This document shows, in pieces, positions 20,721-29,522 of a DNA stretch of 32,691 bases (position 1 is the first letter of the stretch; each line of letters begins with the position of its first letter). Location: the IMG/VR virus record IMGVR_UViG_3300033567_000101, positions 1 through 32,691 of that record, one strand, 5' to 3'. This DNA is from a virus. The notes beneath the pieces were generated by a model. It saw only the letters and a program-made list of their open reading frames with translations, was not told the DNA's origin and did no database searches. Both the position numbers and the translations under genes were made by a program.

Positions 20721-22920
20721 ATTGATGGTATCTCTCGCACTCAATATCTCTGACTTTGACCGCAAGCTGACCGAGGCAGAAGGTAAAGGTCTGTCGTTTA
20801 CAGAGACGTTGAAATCAGTGTTTGCGACAGCCGATCCCAACATCAACATCCAAGTCAAGGACGGCGTTGCAGAGGTTAAGATTGAGGACTTCAAATCATT
20901 ATTAGATACAATCCCGGACGAGAAAGTAACGCACTTGCGCACAACCGGCGGTGGCATCGGAGGTGGTGCAGGTGCCGCGGGTGCAGCGACGGCAGGCGGT
21001 GGTACTGGACCGCTCGCAGGCATCATTGCTGGCGCGATACCGGCGATTGCACCAGTTGGCGCGGCAGCAACGACAGCAGTCATGGGACTTGCCTCAGCGT
21101 TCACGGCAGCCGGTGCAGGCGCGGTCGCATTCGGCGCGGTGGCAGTCTCTAACCTCAAGGGTATTTTCACAGCGTCATCTAACTTGACGAAGGCTCAGGA
21201 CGCTTACAATGCTGCGGTTACCGACAAACAACGACAGGCCGCTCTAGTCAAAGAACAGCAGGCACTTGTCGGGTTGAACGGGGCGCAGTTGCAAGCGGTG
21301 AAATCGTTGCAGTCGTTCAAGTCTTTCTGGGATAGCTTTGCCGCTTCGTTTCAGACACCGGTGCTCAGCTTGTTTTCTCAGGGACTTCATGACGTTGAGA
21401 CACTGATGACGGATATGAAACCGACCATCACAGCCGCAGCTGGTGCGTTTCAAACGCTGATGTCTCAGTTTACGAAAGGCCTCGGTGGTTCGCAGGCGAA
21501 GGACTTCTTCAACTTCCTTGCCAAAACAGCTGGCCCTGATCTTGTCTCCCTCGGCGACACCTTCGGCAACGTCATCGGTGGTATCTTAAATCTGATGGTC
21601 GCGTTTGGCCCGACAGGTCAGAGTATGGCGGCTAGCCTCGCAAAAATGACGGCCAACTTCCGCGATTGGGCCGCGAGTCTCAAAGGAACAAAAGGATTCG
21701 AGGACTTCTTGAAATATTCAGCGGCCAGCGGGAAAGCCGTGCTGGACCTCATCGGCAACCTAGCACACCTTGTTGGTACTCTGCTCAAAAACATGGCACC
21801 GCTTGGACTTGTGATGGTCAAAACGGTTAGTGACCTCGCAAAATGGATCAACCAACTCATGACCACAAATCCCTTGATAAAGACGTTGGTGTCCCTTGTG
21901 TTCGGAGCTGCTAAGAACCTCGTAGAGTTCGTTGACGCTGTGATCAAGATGTTTACCTGGCTCGGCAAAACACACCCCGTCATCATGGACATCGTCACCG
22001 CGCTCGGCTTTGCGACAGCCGCCTGGTTTGCGCTCAATGCCGTCATGTCCATGAACCCCATCACTATTGTTATCATTGCCATCGTCGCACTTGTTGCGGC
22101 AGGTGTGGAGCTTGTCAATCACTGGGGGCAGGTAAAGAAATTCTTCGCCGGGTTGTGGTCGTGGTTCACAGCTGAGACGACAAAGACCTGGAACGGGATT
22201 GCAACATTCTTCACCAAGACATGGAAGGACATCACGGGTGGCATAACCAAAGCGTGGGATGCGATTGAAGGGTTCTTCAAAAAGTATGGGCTAGACATTC
22301 TCGCCGCTTTAACCGGCCCAATTGGTTTGCTAGTACTATTTCTCGTCAAGAATTGGTCAACTATCACATCGGACGCGACAAATGCTTGGAACGCACTCGT
22401 GTCTGGTATCAAGTCCATCATTAGCACAGTCGTGGGTATTGTCGAAACGCCATTCAAGGATATCAGTCAGTTTTTCGCTGGTCTTGCAGGAGAGGCGTTC
22501 CAATGGGGTGCAAACCTAGTTGGTAATGTGGTGAATGGTATCGAGAGCATGATTGGACGCGTCAAAAGTGCTGTTTCGAACGTCGCGTCGGCCATCGGGA
22601 ATTTCTTGGGCTTTCATTCTCCAGCAAAAGAGGGACCTGGTAGCGATGCGGATCAGTGGATGCCTAACCTTATGAACATGCTCGTCCAGGGCGTTCAGTC
22701 AGGTACGCCGAAACTGCGCACGGCGCTGTCTGGCGTGATTGGCGCGCCGTCTATCGGTGGGATAGGTTCTCTATCTCCCTTGAACACCTCTTTTTCTGGC
22801 GGCGGTTCCAGCGGTAGTACGCGCCCCATTATCGTATATCTTGATGGCCGTGAGATTGCACGAGGAACAGCTCCACACATGGTCGATGAACTGAGACTAC
22901 GCACGGGTAACAAACTCTAG
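20707..22920 (+). CDS. Tail tape measure protein
   Basis: The 737-residue protein sets tail length. It has an N-terminal start typical for these proteins, a Gly/Ala-rich hydrophobic stretch (about 81-150), long helical stretches, a second strongly hydrophobic segment (about 440-475) and a C-terminal F-H-S-P-A-K-E-G-P-G-S-D-A-D followed by W-M-P-N. The last motif is a common tape-measure ending. At about 0.15 nm per residue this would give a tail near 110 nm, a rough guide only. No muralytic domain is recognised inside. The ATG at 20707 overlaps the chaperone end. Confidence 0.92.
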   Translation: MNVGELMVSLALNISDFDRKLTEAEGKGLSFTETLKSVFATADPNINIQVKDGVAEVKIEDFKSLLDTIPDEKVTHLRTTGGGIGGGAGAAGAATAGGGTGPLAGIIAGAIPAIAPVGAAATTAVMGLASAFTAAGAGAVAFGAVAVSNLKGIFTASSNLTKAQDAYNAAVTDKQRQAALVKEQQALVGLNGAQLQAVKSLQSFKSFWDSFAASFQTPVLSLFSQGLHDVETLMTDMKPTITAAAGAFQTLMSQFTKGLGGSQAKDFFNFLAKTAGPDLVSLGDTFGNVIGGILNLMVAFGPTGQSMAASLAKMTANFRDWAASLKGTKGFEDFLKYSAASGKAVLDLIGNLAHLVGTLLKNMAPLGLVMVKTVSDLAKWINQLMTTNPLIKTLVSLVFGAAKNLVEFVDAVIKMFTWLGKTHPVIMDIVTALGFATAAWFALNAVMSMNPITIVIIAIVALVAAGVELVNHWGQVKKFFAGLWSWFTAETTKTWNGIATFFTKTWKDITGGITKAWDAIEGFFKKYGLDILAALTGPIGLLVLFLVKNWSTITSDATNAWNALVSGIKSIISTVVGIVETPFKDISQFFAGLAGEAFQWGANLVGNVVNGIESMIGRVKSAVSNVASAIGNFLGFHSPAKEGPGSDADQWMPNLMNMLVQGVQSGTPKLRTALSGVIGAPSIGGIGSLSPLNTSFSGGGSSGSTRPIIVYLDGREIARGTAPHMVDELRLRTGNKL

Positions 22921-22937
22921 AAGGGAGGCGAGAGGAA

Positions 22938-23633
22938 TTGAACTACTTTGACCTGACCCTGGACACGACGGGGCCGTCGAATCCGTCTGTCGCTTTACAG
23001 AGTGGTAATCAGTACGCGACGGCGGTACTTGTGACCGCCACGGTGTCTACCGGTGACGCAACGACGACCAGTTATCAGATGCAATTCTGGGGAGACCTCG
23101 ACTTAGCCTGGGCCAAGGCGAATGGGATCGTGGGTAGTTCGGCAACAGCAACGGACGAGGCAAGCGCGCTGTGGATCACATATGCCACGAGTAAACAGCT
23201 GCAGCTCAGCACAGGAGACGGGACGAAGACGGTTTACCTTAAACTGCGAGACGATGTCTATAATGTCTCAGCCCAGGCGAGTGATCAAATCACGCTCGAC
23301 ACGACCAAACCTACCATCACAATCACAGGTCCGGACGTGTCCAAAGTCTCTATGGTGTCGGGGAAGAACGTCGCGTCGTTCTCGTTCACCAGTGATTCCG
23401 ACTATCAGCAGTACATCGTAAAGGTAGTGGCATCAAGCGGCGCAGACCACACGACCGGGACCACGATTGGAACGGCGAATAGTAGCACCAATATGTCTGG
23501 TGGCGCAGGAACCGCATCGACGGTTATTAACTGCCAAGTCAATGGATCTGACCTGCAAGCTGCAAGTGCAGGTGACGGAACGAAAATCATCAAAGTGTTT
23601 GTCGAGGACAATGCGGGAAACTGGAGCGTGTAA
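22938..23633 (+). CDS. Ig-like tail protein 1 (231 aa)
   Basis: A TTG at 22938 follows a GGGAGG site. The product has two beta-sandwich modules, each introduced by L-D-T-T-[GK]-P. An aspartate-rich strand end (V-Y-L-K-L-R-D-D-V-Y-N-V-S) marks the first, and V-F-V-E-D-N-A-G-N-W-S-V ends the second. These are features of bacterial Ig-like domains on phage tails, often used for loose attachment to carbohydrates. Position right after the tape measure suggests a distal tail or baseplate part. Confidence 0.65.
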   Translation: MNYFDLTLDTTGPSNPSVALQSGNQYATAVLVTATVSTGDATTTSYQMQFWGDLDLAWAKANGIVGSSATATDEASALWITYATSKQLQLSTGDGTKTVYLKLRDDVYNVSAQASDQITLDTTKPTITITGPDVSKVSMVSGKNVASFSFTSDSDYQQYIVKVVASSGADHTTGTTIGTANSSTNMSGGAGTASTVINCQVNGSDLQAASAGDGTKIIKVFVEDNAGNWSV

Positions 23634-23636
23634 CGT

Positions 23637-23993
23637 ATGACTGCTCCCGTCACGACGATACAGTCTGCCAGCGCAACCAAAATCAGCAATCAATCCGGGA
23701 AGAATGCTTGTGTAGTCACTTTTTCGGCGAATCAGGACTTGCACGACTACACAGCGCAAGCGCTCGGCACGTCGCATAGTACTGGCACCAAGGTTGCGGG
23801 CTCCGGGAATGTCTACCCAAGTTCTTCGCTCTATCCGTCTTCGACTCTTTATCCGAGATCCTACTTACTGCCAGCTGGGACAGTCGAGACGTTCGAGGTG
23901 GACTACGCGGAGATAGCCAGTAACGACGGCACCTATCAGATTAACGTATATGGCATGAACGCCGCCGGAGAGTGGGAGGGCTATGAGCAGTAG
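23637..23993 (+). CDS. Ig-like tail protein 2 with Tyr-Pro repeat (118 aa)
   Basis: The 118-residue product starts with a beta-rich half (T-F-S-A-N-Q-D-L-H-D-Y-T-A), followed by Y-P-S-S-S-L-Y-P-S-S-T-L-Y-P-R, a Tyr-Pro-Ser repeat, and ends with Y-G-M-N-A-A-G-E-W. It follows the Ig-like gene with a three-base gap and overlaps the next. The repeat recurs in shorter form at the end of the hub protein (26192). Function unknown; likely surface-exposed. Confidence 0.6.
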   Translation: MTAPVTTIQSASATKISNQSGKNACVVTFSANQDLHDYTAQALGTSHSTGTKVAGSGNVYPSSSLYPSSTLYPRSYLLPAGTVETFEVDYAEIASNDGTYQINVYGMNAAGEWEGYEQ

Positions 23994-24513
23994 CAGTTTC
24001 GAGCTCATATTGGACACCACACCACCAGATATTTCGATTACTGCCCCGAGCTATACCATACCTCAAGTGGACACGGATATTGTTGTCCAGGCATCAGAAG
24101 CGCTCTCTGGCCAGGAGATATATTTTATTGATACGTCAGGGGCACGTTACGATTATCTATTCACGCTGAACGGGGACGCCTATGACGGTGTGGTTCAATT
24201 CAATGATGTTGCCTGCGGAATCGGCACGCTGTATGCAAAAGTGTGGGACGATGTGCGGAATGCCTCCGCATTGGTCTCACGCTCAATCAATATTTTGCCC
24301 AGCGCTCAGTTCACCACTGACGGCGTAGACTCCTCCCGTCTCGTTGCCACAGCAGAAGACCAGCGTGTGGTTGCAGCGGCCGAAACGGAAAGACGCGTAG
24401 ACGCGGGAGGGATGATTCGAGAGCTGACAGGTCAAAGTTCGGATCGGGTCATCGATTCGACAGACGGTGCGCGGAAAGTTGAGGTGGCGGTTGATGCAGT
24501 ATCAGCAGGGTAA
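23983..24513 (+). CDS. Ig-like tail protein 3 (176 aa)
   Basis: The N-terminal half repeats the L-D-T-T-P-P-D-I-S-I-T opening of the Ig-like modules and ends with V-W-D-D-V-R-N-A-S-A. The C-terminal 70 residues are charged, without Cys, and helical (A-E-D-Q-R-V-V-A-A-A-E-T-E-R-R). ATG 23983 overlaps the upstream gene by 11 bases, and its 3' end overlaps the next by 20. Probably part of the same tail-tip assembly. Confidence 0.62.
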   Translation: MSSSSFELILDTTPPDISITAPSYTIPQVDTDIVVQASEALSGQEIYFIDTSGARYDYLFTLNGDAYDGVVQFNDVACGIGTLYAKVWDDVRNASALVSRSINILPSAQFTTDGVDSSRLVATAEDQRVVAAAETERRVDAGGMIRELTGQSSDRVIDSTDGARKVEVAVDAVSAG

Positions 24514-24772
24514 CACCGTCAGGCTTCAGGGAACATTTTTTGACTGGGATGGAAGCCCAATCGATCCCGATTTAATCGAGGTCATCATTTATGACGTGCA
24601 ATATAAGAAATTAAATGAATATCCGATTGATGCTTCGAATAGGCAGGATGTCGGTAAATACTTTCTTGACTGGATTGCGGATACCGTAGGCAGTTTCACA
24701 TATGAATGGTACGCGGAAATTGACGGAACCCCGAGTCTGCAGCGCCAGCGTATCAACGTGGTAAGGGTGTGA
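24494..24772 (+). CDS. Small tail-tip protein (92 aa)
   Basis: The ATG at 24494 follows a GAGGTGG site. The 92-residue product reads G-N-T-V-R-L-Q-G-T-F-F-D-W-D-G, Y-F-L-D-W-I-A, and F-T-Y-E-W-Y-A-E-I-D-G, a compact beta-sandwich pattern seen in small phage tail proteins. It overlaps the preceding gene and precedes the hub gene. A longer version from GTG 24467 lacks a ribosome site. Confidence 0.6.
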   Translation: MQYQQGNTVRLQGTFFDWDGSPIDPDLIEVIIYDVQYKKLNEYPIDASNRQDVGKYFLDWIADTVGSFTYEWYAEIDGTPSLQRQRINVVRV

Positions 24773-24776
24773 CGTC

Positions 24777-26192
24777 ATGGTTATCCAAATAAACGGGTCA
24801 CCTGTTCAAATTCGTGCAGGAACCTTGCGTATCACGGATGTAGTTGACCAGCGCGCGACTTGCTCATTCACCGTCACAGACATTGCAGGATCGTCTCACT
24901 ACCGAAAGGGGATGGCGGTTCAGATCACCGATGGTGCGGCGGTGTACGGTGGAGTCGTGAATGACGCGACCGAGAGCCACATATCGAACCTCTCAAGCGG
25001 GCTTTTTCATGACGTCAACTGCGTCGATTACAAGTATTACGCCACCAAGCGGGTTGCAGCGGAGTCATACATCGATACTGCAGCGGACGTTATTTTCGAC
25101 GACCTCATCACAAAGTATCTGTCTGACGAAGGTATCACGCCCGGTCTCGTTGAATCCGCGCCCTCCATTCACTCCACAATCATTAACTATGCATACCTCA
25201 GTGACGCTTTCGACGAGCTTGCACAAATGGCCAACTTTGTGTGGGGCATCTTGCCGGATAAGACAGCAGAATTTCATGAGCAATTTTCGAAGCCGGCACC
25301 ATTTGATGCAGATAACTCGATTGCGCGGTATGGTTCGGTTTCGGTCAAGCACGGAAATGACCAGTATCGCAACAGGCAGTATATTCGGGGCGGCATCAAT
25401 ACCACAGATCCACAAACGGAGTCACGAACGGGTGATGCGCAGACCACCTCTTGGTCCATGGGCTATCCGCTTGCAAAGGTCCCGACGATTACAGTAGATG
25501 GTGTCTCCAAAACGGTAGGAATCAAGGGTGTTGATAGCGGCAAAGACTTCTACTGGTCAAAAGGGGATAACACGATAACGCAAGATGCTAGTGCTACGCC
25601 CTTGGCTAAGGGGAGCGTTTTAAGCGTGACGTACCAGGGGCAATACAACGTCATTGTGCTATCGGAAGACCCTGGAGCGATTGCGGACCGGAAAACGGTT
25701 GAGGGCGGTGGCACGGGGTATGTGGATGACATCCAAGACCAACCAAACACTGCCGATTCGCAATCGGGATTCCAAACTGCGGCTGCTCTACTCAAACAGT
25801 ACGCCACCGTTGGACGAACCCTTAAATATCGCACAAGGAGCGCAGGTCTACGCTCCGGAATGGTCCAGACAGCAACCTTTCCGCAACATGGCCTGGACGG
25901 CGTGCAGATGCTGATTCAAGAGGTTGACACATCGGACGACGGCACCATCTTGTGGTATGACGTGACGGCCGTAGAGTCGCCGGTTCAGAGTGCGTGGAAG
26001 TCGTTGTCCAAAGGTCTCGCCCGGCCCACAGTCTGGGTGGACAAGGTGAATGTTGGAGAGCAACAGACATTGTCTGTGCTTGCACCTATCAGTGAGATAT
26101 GGATTTGGACAGAGACTACCGGGGCGACTTTGTTCGCGTGCCCATTACCATCTACCACGCTGTACCCGAGCGACACCCTGATACCTTGTTAA
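24777..26192 (+). CDS. Baseplate hub / tail-associated protein
   Basis: The 471-residue protein has the layout of siphophage hub proteins: an N-terminal beta domain (V-Q-I-R-A-G-T-L-R-I-T-D), a hub region with N-C-V-D-Y-K-Y-Y-A-T, F-D-E-L-A-Q-M-A-N-F-V-W and a V-S-V-K-H-G-N-D-Q-Y-R-N-R linker, then another beta domain with Y-R-T-R-S-A-G-L-R-S-G. It ends in L-P-S-T-T-L-Y-P-S-D-T-L-I-P, which echoes the repeat in the gene at 23637. No lytic motif is recognised. Role inferred from size, position and pattern. Confidence 0.7.
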   Translation: MVIQINGSPVQIRAGTLRITDVVDQRATCSFTVTDIAGSSHYRKGMAVQITDGAAVYGGVVNDATESHISNLSSGLFHDVNCVDYKYYATKRVAAESYIDTAADVIFDDLITKYLSDEGITPGLVESAPSIHSTIINYAYLSDAFDELAQMANFVWGILPDKTAEFHEQFSKPAPFDADNSIARYGSVSVKHGNDQYRNRQYIRGGINTTDPQTESRTGDAQTTSWSMGYPLAKVPTITVDGVSKTVGIKGVDSGKDFYWSKGDNTITQDASATPLAKGSVLSVTYQGQYNVIVLSEDPGAIADRKTVEGGGTGYVDDIQDQPNTADSQSGFQTAAALLKQYATVGRTLKYRTRSAGLRSGMVQTATFPQHGLDGVQMLIQEVDTSDDGTILWYDVTAVESPVQSAWKSLSKGLARPTVWVDKVNVGEQQTLSVLAPISEIWIWTETTGATLFACPLPSTTLYPSDTLIPC

Positions 26193-26205
26193 GGAGGCGA
26201 CGGAT

Positions 26206-26556
26206 TTGATAACGGATGGCGGATTGGATCTAATCTCTCAGGCGCTTAACGTCACTTACATTGCACTTGGAGATGGCACGACAGCGCCGTCTCCCTCCGA
26301 TGTGGGTTTGGTCAACGAGAAATTTCGAAAAGCCGTCACTCAACACATTGACAATGGCACGGGCGATGAACAGGTTATCTGCTATATCGCGCCCTATGAG
26401 TGCAACGACTTCGAGATCCAAGAGATCGGCGCGTTTGCGGGTGTCGCAACCGATACGCCAGGTAGCGGTACACTTGTCGCGCGGTGGCTTTACAGTCGGC
26501 AAAAAACCAACCTTGAGTCCATCCAAGTGACTAGGGACGACATATTCGGGAGGTGA
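26206..26556 (+). CDS. Tail fibre-associated protein (116 aa)
   Basis: A TTG at 26206 follows an AGGAGG site with 7-base spacing. The protein matches a common phage fibre-base module: I-T-D-G-G-L-D-L-I-S-Q-A-L, Y-I-A-L-G-D-G-T-T, V-N-E-K-F-R-K-A-V, and E-I-Q-E-I-G-A-F. Such modules usually anchor fibres to the baseplate. It is small and separate from the fibre gene that follows. Confidence 0.72.
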   Translation: MITDGGLDLISQALNVTYIALGDGTTAPSPSDVGLVNEKFRKAVTQHIDNGTGDEQVICYIAPYECNDFEIQEIGAFAGVATDTPGSGTLVARWLYSRQKTNLESIQVTRDDIFGR

Positions 26557-26563
26557 TGAGTAG

Positions 26564-27505
26564 ATGGCATACACAAAGACGACATGGGTAGCTGGTGGCG
26601 CGCCTGGTATTAGTGCCGCGAACCTCAACAACCTTGAGACACAGTACGACGACGCCATGGCAGACGGAGGGATTCCATATGCCACAGATACCAGCGGAAG
26701 CGCAAACACAATTGTGGCTACTGTTTCGCCAGCACCGGCATCATATACCGATGGGTATTCTGTGCGCATCAAAGTAGCAAACACGACGACTGGCGCGACT
26801 ACGTTAAATCTAAATGGGATCAGTGCTGTTGCTGTCAAAAATGCAGATGGAACATCTGTGGGGTCAGGAGACTTGGTCGCGGGAGTACCGCGAATTTTTA
26901 CTTATGTTGGTGGTGGAACACCGGCTTTTATAGCGTCGGGTAGTGGCGGCCTATCCGCGTCCGGTAATGCAACAGCCGCTGATGTACTCGCTCCATATAC
27001 ATTCACCAGCGTGGGCGGCAGAGCACAATCAGGAACGATGCCCAACAACGGTCAGAAAATAATTACACCAAGTACGGTACAACAAGCGATTGCGCTGGGG
27101 TATCACGATGGTACGGGGTATGTTGTGGGGGATTCGGACCTTGTTGCGGCTAACATATTGAGTGGCAAAAGTATATTCAATGTTGCAGGGAGCGCACAGG
27201 CGAGGAACTACGCGAGCGGTTCTGCGACATCCGATTACTATGGTTGGGTTACGGTATCGGGGCTGTCATTTACTCCTAAAACAGTAGTCATTTTTGGCTT
27301 AAACGCAGGTAGTCTGTTTCGACTCGGGGCGTATGCAAATCTACTACAAGCAGGACAACAAATTTTTGCTGACCCGACTCGTGTGGAAATTGCAGTTAAT
27401 GAGAGCGCACAGGGAGCCGTAGATACGTCTTGGGTTTACAATGGGGCATTTAGTATCAGAGGGGCAACTTCTAATTACGCGCTACTGTGGGAGGCATGGG
27501 CATAA
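26564..27505 (+). CDS. Tail fibre protein
   Basis: The 313-residue protein begins A-Y-T-K-T-T-W-V-A-G-G-A-P-G-I-S-A-A-N-L-N, a common fibre N-terminus, followed by a Thr/Asn-rich beta region (T-T-G-A-T-T-L-N-L-N-G-I) and a module I-A-L-G-Y-H-D-G-T-G-Y-V, I-L-S-G-K-S-I-F-N-V-A-G-S. The end looks like a small globular tip. It likely contacts the host surface. ATG at 26564 follows GGGAGGTG. Confidence 0.78.
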   Translation: MAYTKTTWVAGGAPGISAANLNNLETQYDDAMADGGIPYATDTSGSANTIVATVSPAPASYTDGYSVRIKVANTTTGATTLNLNGISAVAVKNADGTSVGSGDLVAGVPRIFTYVGGGTPAFIASGSGGLSASGNATAADVLAPYTFTSVGGRAQSGTMPNNGQKIITPSTVQQAIALGYHDGTGYVVGDSDLVAANILSGKSIFNVAGSAQARNYASGSATSDYYGWVTVSGLSFTPKTVVIFGLNAGSLFRLGAYANLLQAGQQIFADPTRVEIAVNESAQGAVDTSWVYNGAFSIRGATSNYALLWEAWA

Positions 27506-28161
27506 TGCAGATAGGCAGGAAGATTTACTACGAATTGTCCACAGGAAACGTCATCACCGACACAGGTGAACGCCAAGGTGACGTAGTCGAAACTACGGAG
27601 GCGCAAGACTTCGCACTGTATTCAACATTACAACCATATCAGCAGAGCGCAGTCGGCGTCCTACAACTCACATTCGGGCAAGACGCACAAAACTTCGGAG
27701 CGTACCCGTATCACGTTGACATCACGCAGATACCTCCTGTGGTTGCGTGGGATACAGCGAATCGAATTGGCGCGACGTTGGCAGACGTTCAAACATCCAA
27801 AGTCGCACAGTTGCGGGATATGTTCACGCAAACGCTAGTTGGGGGCTTTGTATCTTCGGCAGACGGTACAAGTCGCACGTATGGGTACACACCGACCAAC
27901 TACGATCACAGTGACCAGTCCAACATGAACAAAATAGCTACACAAAGTGCTCTCGGAATCACGGTGTGGCCTGTCGAGTACGCAGATATCCACGGTAGTC
28001 CTGTGCCACTCACGCAAGTGCAGTTTACACAGTTGGTTTCCGACGCCGGGAAATTCGAGATGGCACAGACAACTCAGCTACGGTCACTAATCGGACAGGC
28101 CATGTCCGCGACAACGACAAACGCGGTGAATGCAATTCAGTGGACGGTGGCGAGTTACTAA
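27505..28161 (+). CDS. Tail fibre-associated protein (DUF4376-like C-terminus)
   Basis: The ATG at 27505 shares a base with the stop of the fibre gene. The 218-residue protein starts M-Q-I-G-R-K-I-Y-Y-E-L-S-T-G-N-V, common in Bacillota phage tail proteins, and ends with a helical region with G-F-V-S-S-A-D-G-T-S-R-T-Y-G-Y, followed by D-Q-S-N-M-N-K, resembling DUF4376. The function is probably fibre assembly or attachment. It is the last tail gene; a terminator follows. Confidence 0.72.
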   Translation: MQIGRKIYYELSTGNVITDTGERQGDVVETTEAQDFALYSTLQPYQQSAVGVLQLTFGQDAQNFGAYPYHVDITQIPPVVAWDTANRIGATLADVQTSKVAQLRDMFTQTLVGGFVSSADGTSRTYGYTPTNYDHSDQSNMNKIATQSALGITVWPVEYADIHGSPVPLTQVQFTQLVSDAGKFEMAQTTQLRSLIGQAMSATTTNAVNAIQWTVASY

Positions 28162-28182
28162 ACCGCTCCGCTCCACACGACC

Positions 28183-28203
28183 GGCCCTTCGGGGCTATTT
28201 TTT
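28183..28203 (+). terminator. Intrinsic terminator between tail and lysis genes
   Basis: GGCCC-TTCG-GGGCT (28183-28196, with one G:U pair) forms a stable tetraloop hairpin, followed by A and six T residues to 28203. The next gene's ribosome site begins just 8 bases later, so no promoter fits between. As at 9381-9407, transcription must read through, or a promoter lies within the upstream gene. Confidence 0.82.
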
Positions 28204-28224
28204 ATGCCCATAGGAGGTGAAGTT

Positions 28225-28740
28225 ATGTCCGCCGTCACTTGCAGGCCTGGTGATGTATTGTTCTACTTCCAAGCCGGTGATCTCGAACGTCTAATCCAAC
28301 TCGGCGAGAAGCTCGAAGAACACTCCAATGGGCCGTGGCCGTATCACGTCGCAGTGGCTCTCAACTCTGCCGACAAGCTCGAGGCCGACTTCTGGGACAC
28401 CGCGATTAATTCAATTTTCGATGGGCGTCCCTTTGTCGTCTGCCGGCCGCCGTATCCCGATGCTGGGCAGCTTGCTCGCGCGCTCCAGTGGGGCCGTGGT
28501 CGTGTCGGTCGACTGTACGGATGGGTTGGCATCATCGACCAAGGGCTACGGGACCTGTCGGGTGGTCGTCTACACATGCCGCGCTGGTTTATCGAGTGGG
28601 TGGACAAGCTGTGGCCGTACTGCTCGACGCTGGTAGAGTCCATCGTATCCCGCGCCGGGGTCCATGACATCCCGGAATGGCCGCCTCCGTCTCCCGCGGA
28701 TTGCTGGCTGGCGTTGCGGAGCTATCAACTACACGAGTGA
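28225..28740 (+). CDS. Permuted NlpC/P60-like (YiiX-type) cysteine peptidase
   Basis: The 171-residue protein has the permuted papain-like order: G-D-V-L-F-Y-F near the N-terminus, Y-H-V-A-V-A with the catalytic histidine (about residue 41), then W-P-Y-C-S-T-L-V with the candidate nucleophile cysteine. P-S-P-A-D-C-W-L-A-L closes the fold. Enzymes of this group cut amide or ester bonds, for example in peptidoglycan or lipids; the substrate is unknown. The ATG at 28225 is chosen because AGGAGGTG sits just before it, although the frame is open upstream. Its place at the start of the lysis genes suggests an accessory role in lysis. Confidence 0.72.
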   Translation: MSAVTCRPGDVLFYFQAGDLERLIQLGEKLEEHSNGPWPYHVAVALNSADKLEADFWDTAINSIFDGRPFVVCRPPYPDAGQLARALQWGRGRVGRLYGWVGIIDQGLRDLSGGRLHMPRWFIEWVDKLWPYCSTLVESIVSRAGVHDIPEWPPPSPADCWLALRSYQLHE

Positions 28741-28751
28741 GGGGTGAGCTG

Positions 28752-29009
28752 GTGGGAGAGTGGTATAGCGATAAGGACATGTTCGAGATGATCCAAGGCC
28801 TTAAGGCGGACTTGTCGGAGACGCGGAACACGATCAAACGGTACAACGGATTGTGGGAAAAGTTTGAGGGCATGGATATGCGACTAAACAACATCGAGCA
28901 ACGCAAAATCGGTCGAATATCAGCAAACAAGTCTTTCCGCGAATGGGGAGGATGGCTGTTTGGCGGTTGCAGTATCGTGATTGCGGCGATTGCGCTATTC
29001 CATAAATGA
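28752..29009 (+). CDS. XhlA-like holin-associated membrane protein
   Basis: GTG at 28752 follows GAGGGGTGAG. The 85-residue product is a helical coiled-coil region (G-L-K-A-D-L-S-E-T-R-N-T-I-K-R), an N-N-I-E-Q-R-K segment, then one C-terminal membrane segment (L-F-G-G-C-S-I-V-I-A-A-I-A-L-F). This is the layout of the haemolysin XhlA family, which in PBSX helps release the endolysin with a holin. No charged tail follows the membrane segment apart from H-K. Confidence 0.72.
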   Translation: MGEWYSDKDMFEMIQGLKADLSETRNTIKRYNGLWEKFEGMDMRLNNIEQRKIGRISANKSFREWGGWLFGGCSIVIAAIALFHK

Positions 29010-29018
29010 GGTGAGAAG

Positions 29019-29522
29019 ATGACTGACATCCACATCGAGTCTCGTACGATACACGACGTTGTTGTTGACCCTGATCACGCAAACCGTACAGAATCTGCGG
29101 TGTTCCGTGCAACAAAGAAGCGTTTACGTGCAGATGGTCATTACAAGTGTTGGATATGTGGTACGACGAAGGACATTCAAATTCACCACTTTGTTGCGGA
29201 ATATATGTTCTCTGACATCGCTGACCTCGACAAGGCGAAAGAGGTTGCGGAGACCTTCGACATCTATGGTTACGGGCGTTTGTTAAAGCACCAACCGCTG
29301 ACCAGCACAGAGGATGTGCGTTGCTGTATGGCACTCTGTCAAGCCCACCACACAGGTGTTGACCACGCGGATGGTAACAGCGGGACCGGCATACATTCGC
29401 TCACAATGCCATCATGGCTGATACAACGCGTGGCCAGAGACGGCGCGAATCCGATACCACAACCGGGCGAGACAGTGGCGCAGACCGAAACGGAAGTTAA
29501 AGCAGAGGAGGCGACGCCATGA
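29019..29522 (+). CDS. HNH-type protein between lysis genes
   Basis: The 167-residue protein has C-W-I-C-G, I-Q-I-H-H-F-V-A-E-Y-M-F, C-C-M-A-L-C-Q-A-H-H-T-G and G-I-H-S-L-T-M-P: a zinc-bound HNH-like fold with paired CxxC and HH motifs. HNH enzymes nick or cut DNA and often assist terminase at cos sites, but there they lie near terminase. Here it sits in the lysis module, between the XhlA-like gene and the endolysin. The charged C-terminal tail (E-T-E-V-K-A-E-E-A) is not typical. It overlaps the endolysin start. Confidence 0.72.
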   Translation: MTDIHIESRTIHDVVVDPDHANRTESAVFRATKKRLRADGHYKCWICGTTKDIQIHHFVAEYMFSDIADLDKAKEVAETFDIYGYGRLLKHQPLTSTEDVRCCMALCQAHHTGVDHADGNSGTGIHSLTMPSWLIQRVARDGANPIPQPGETVAQTETEVKAEEATP

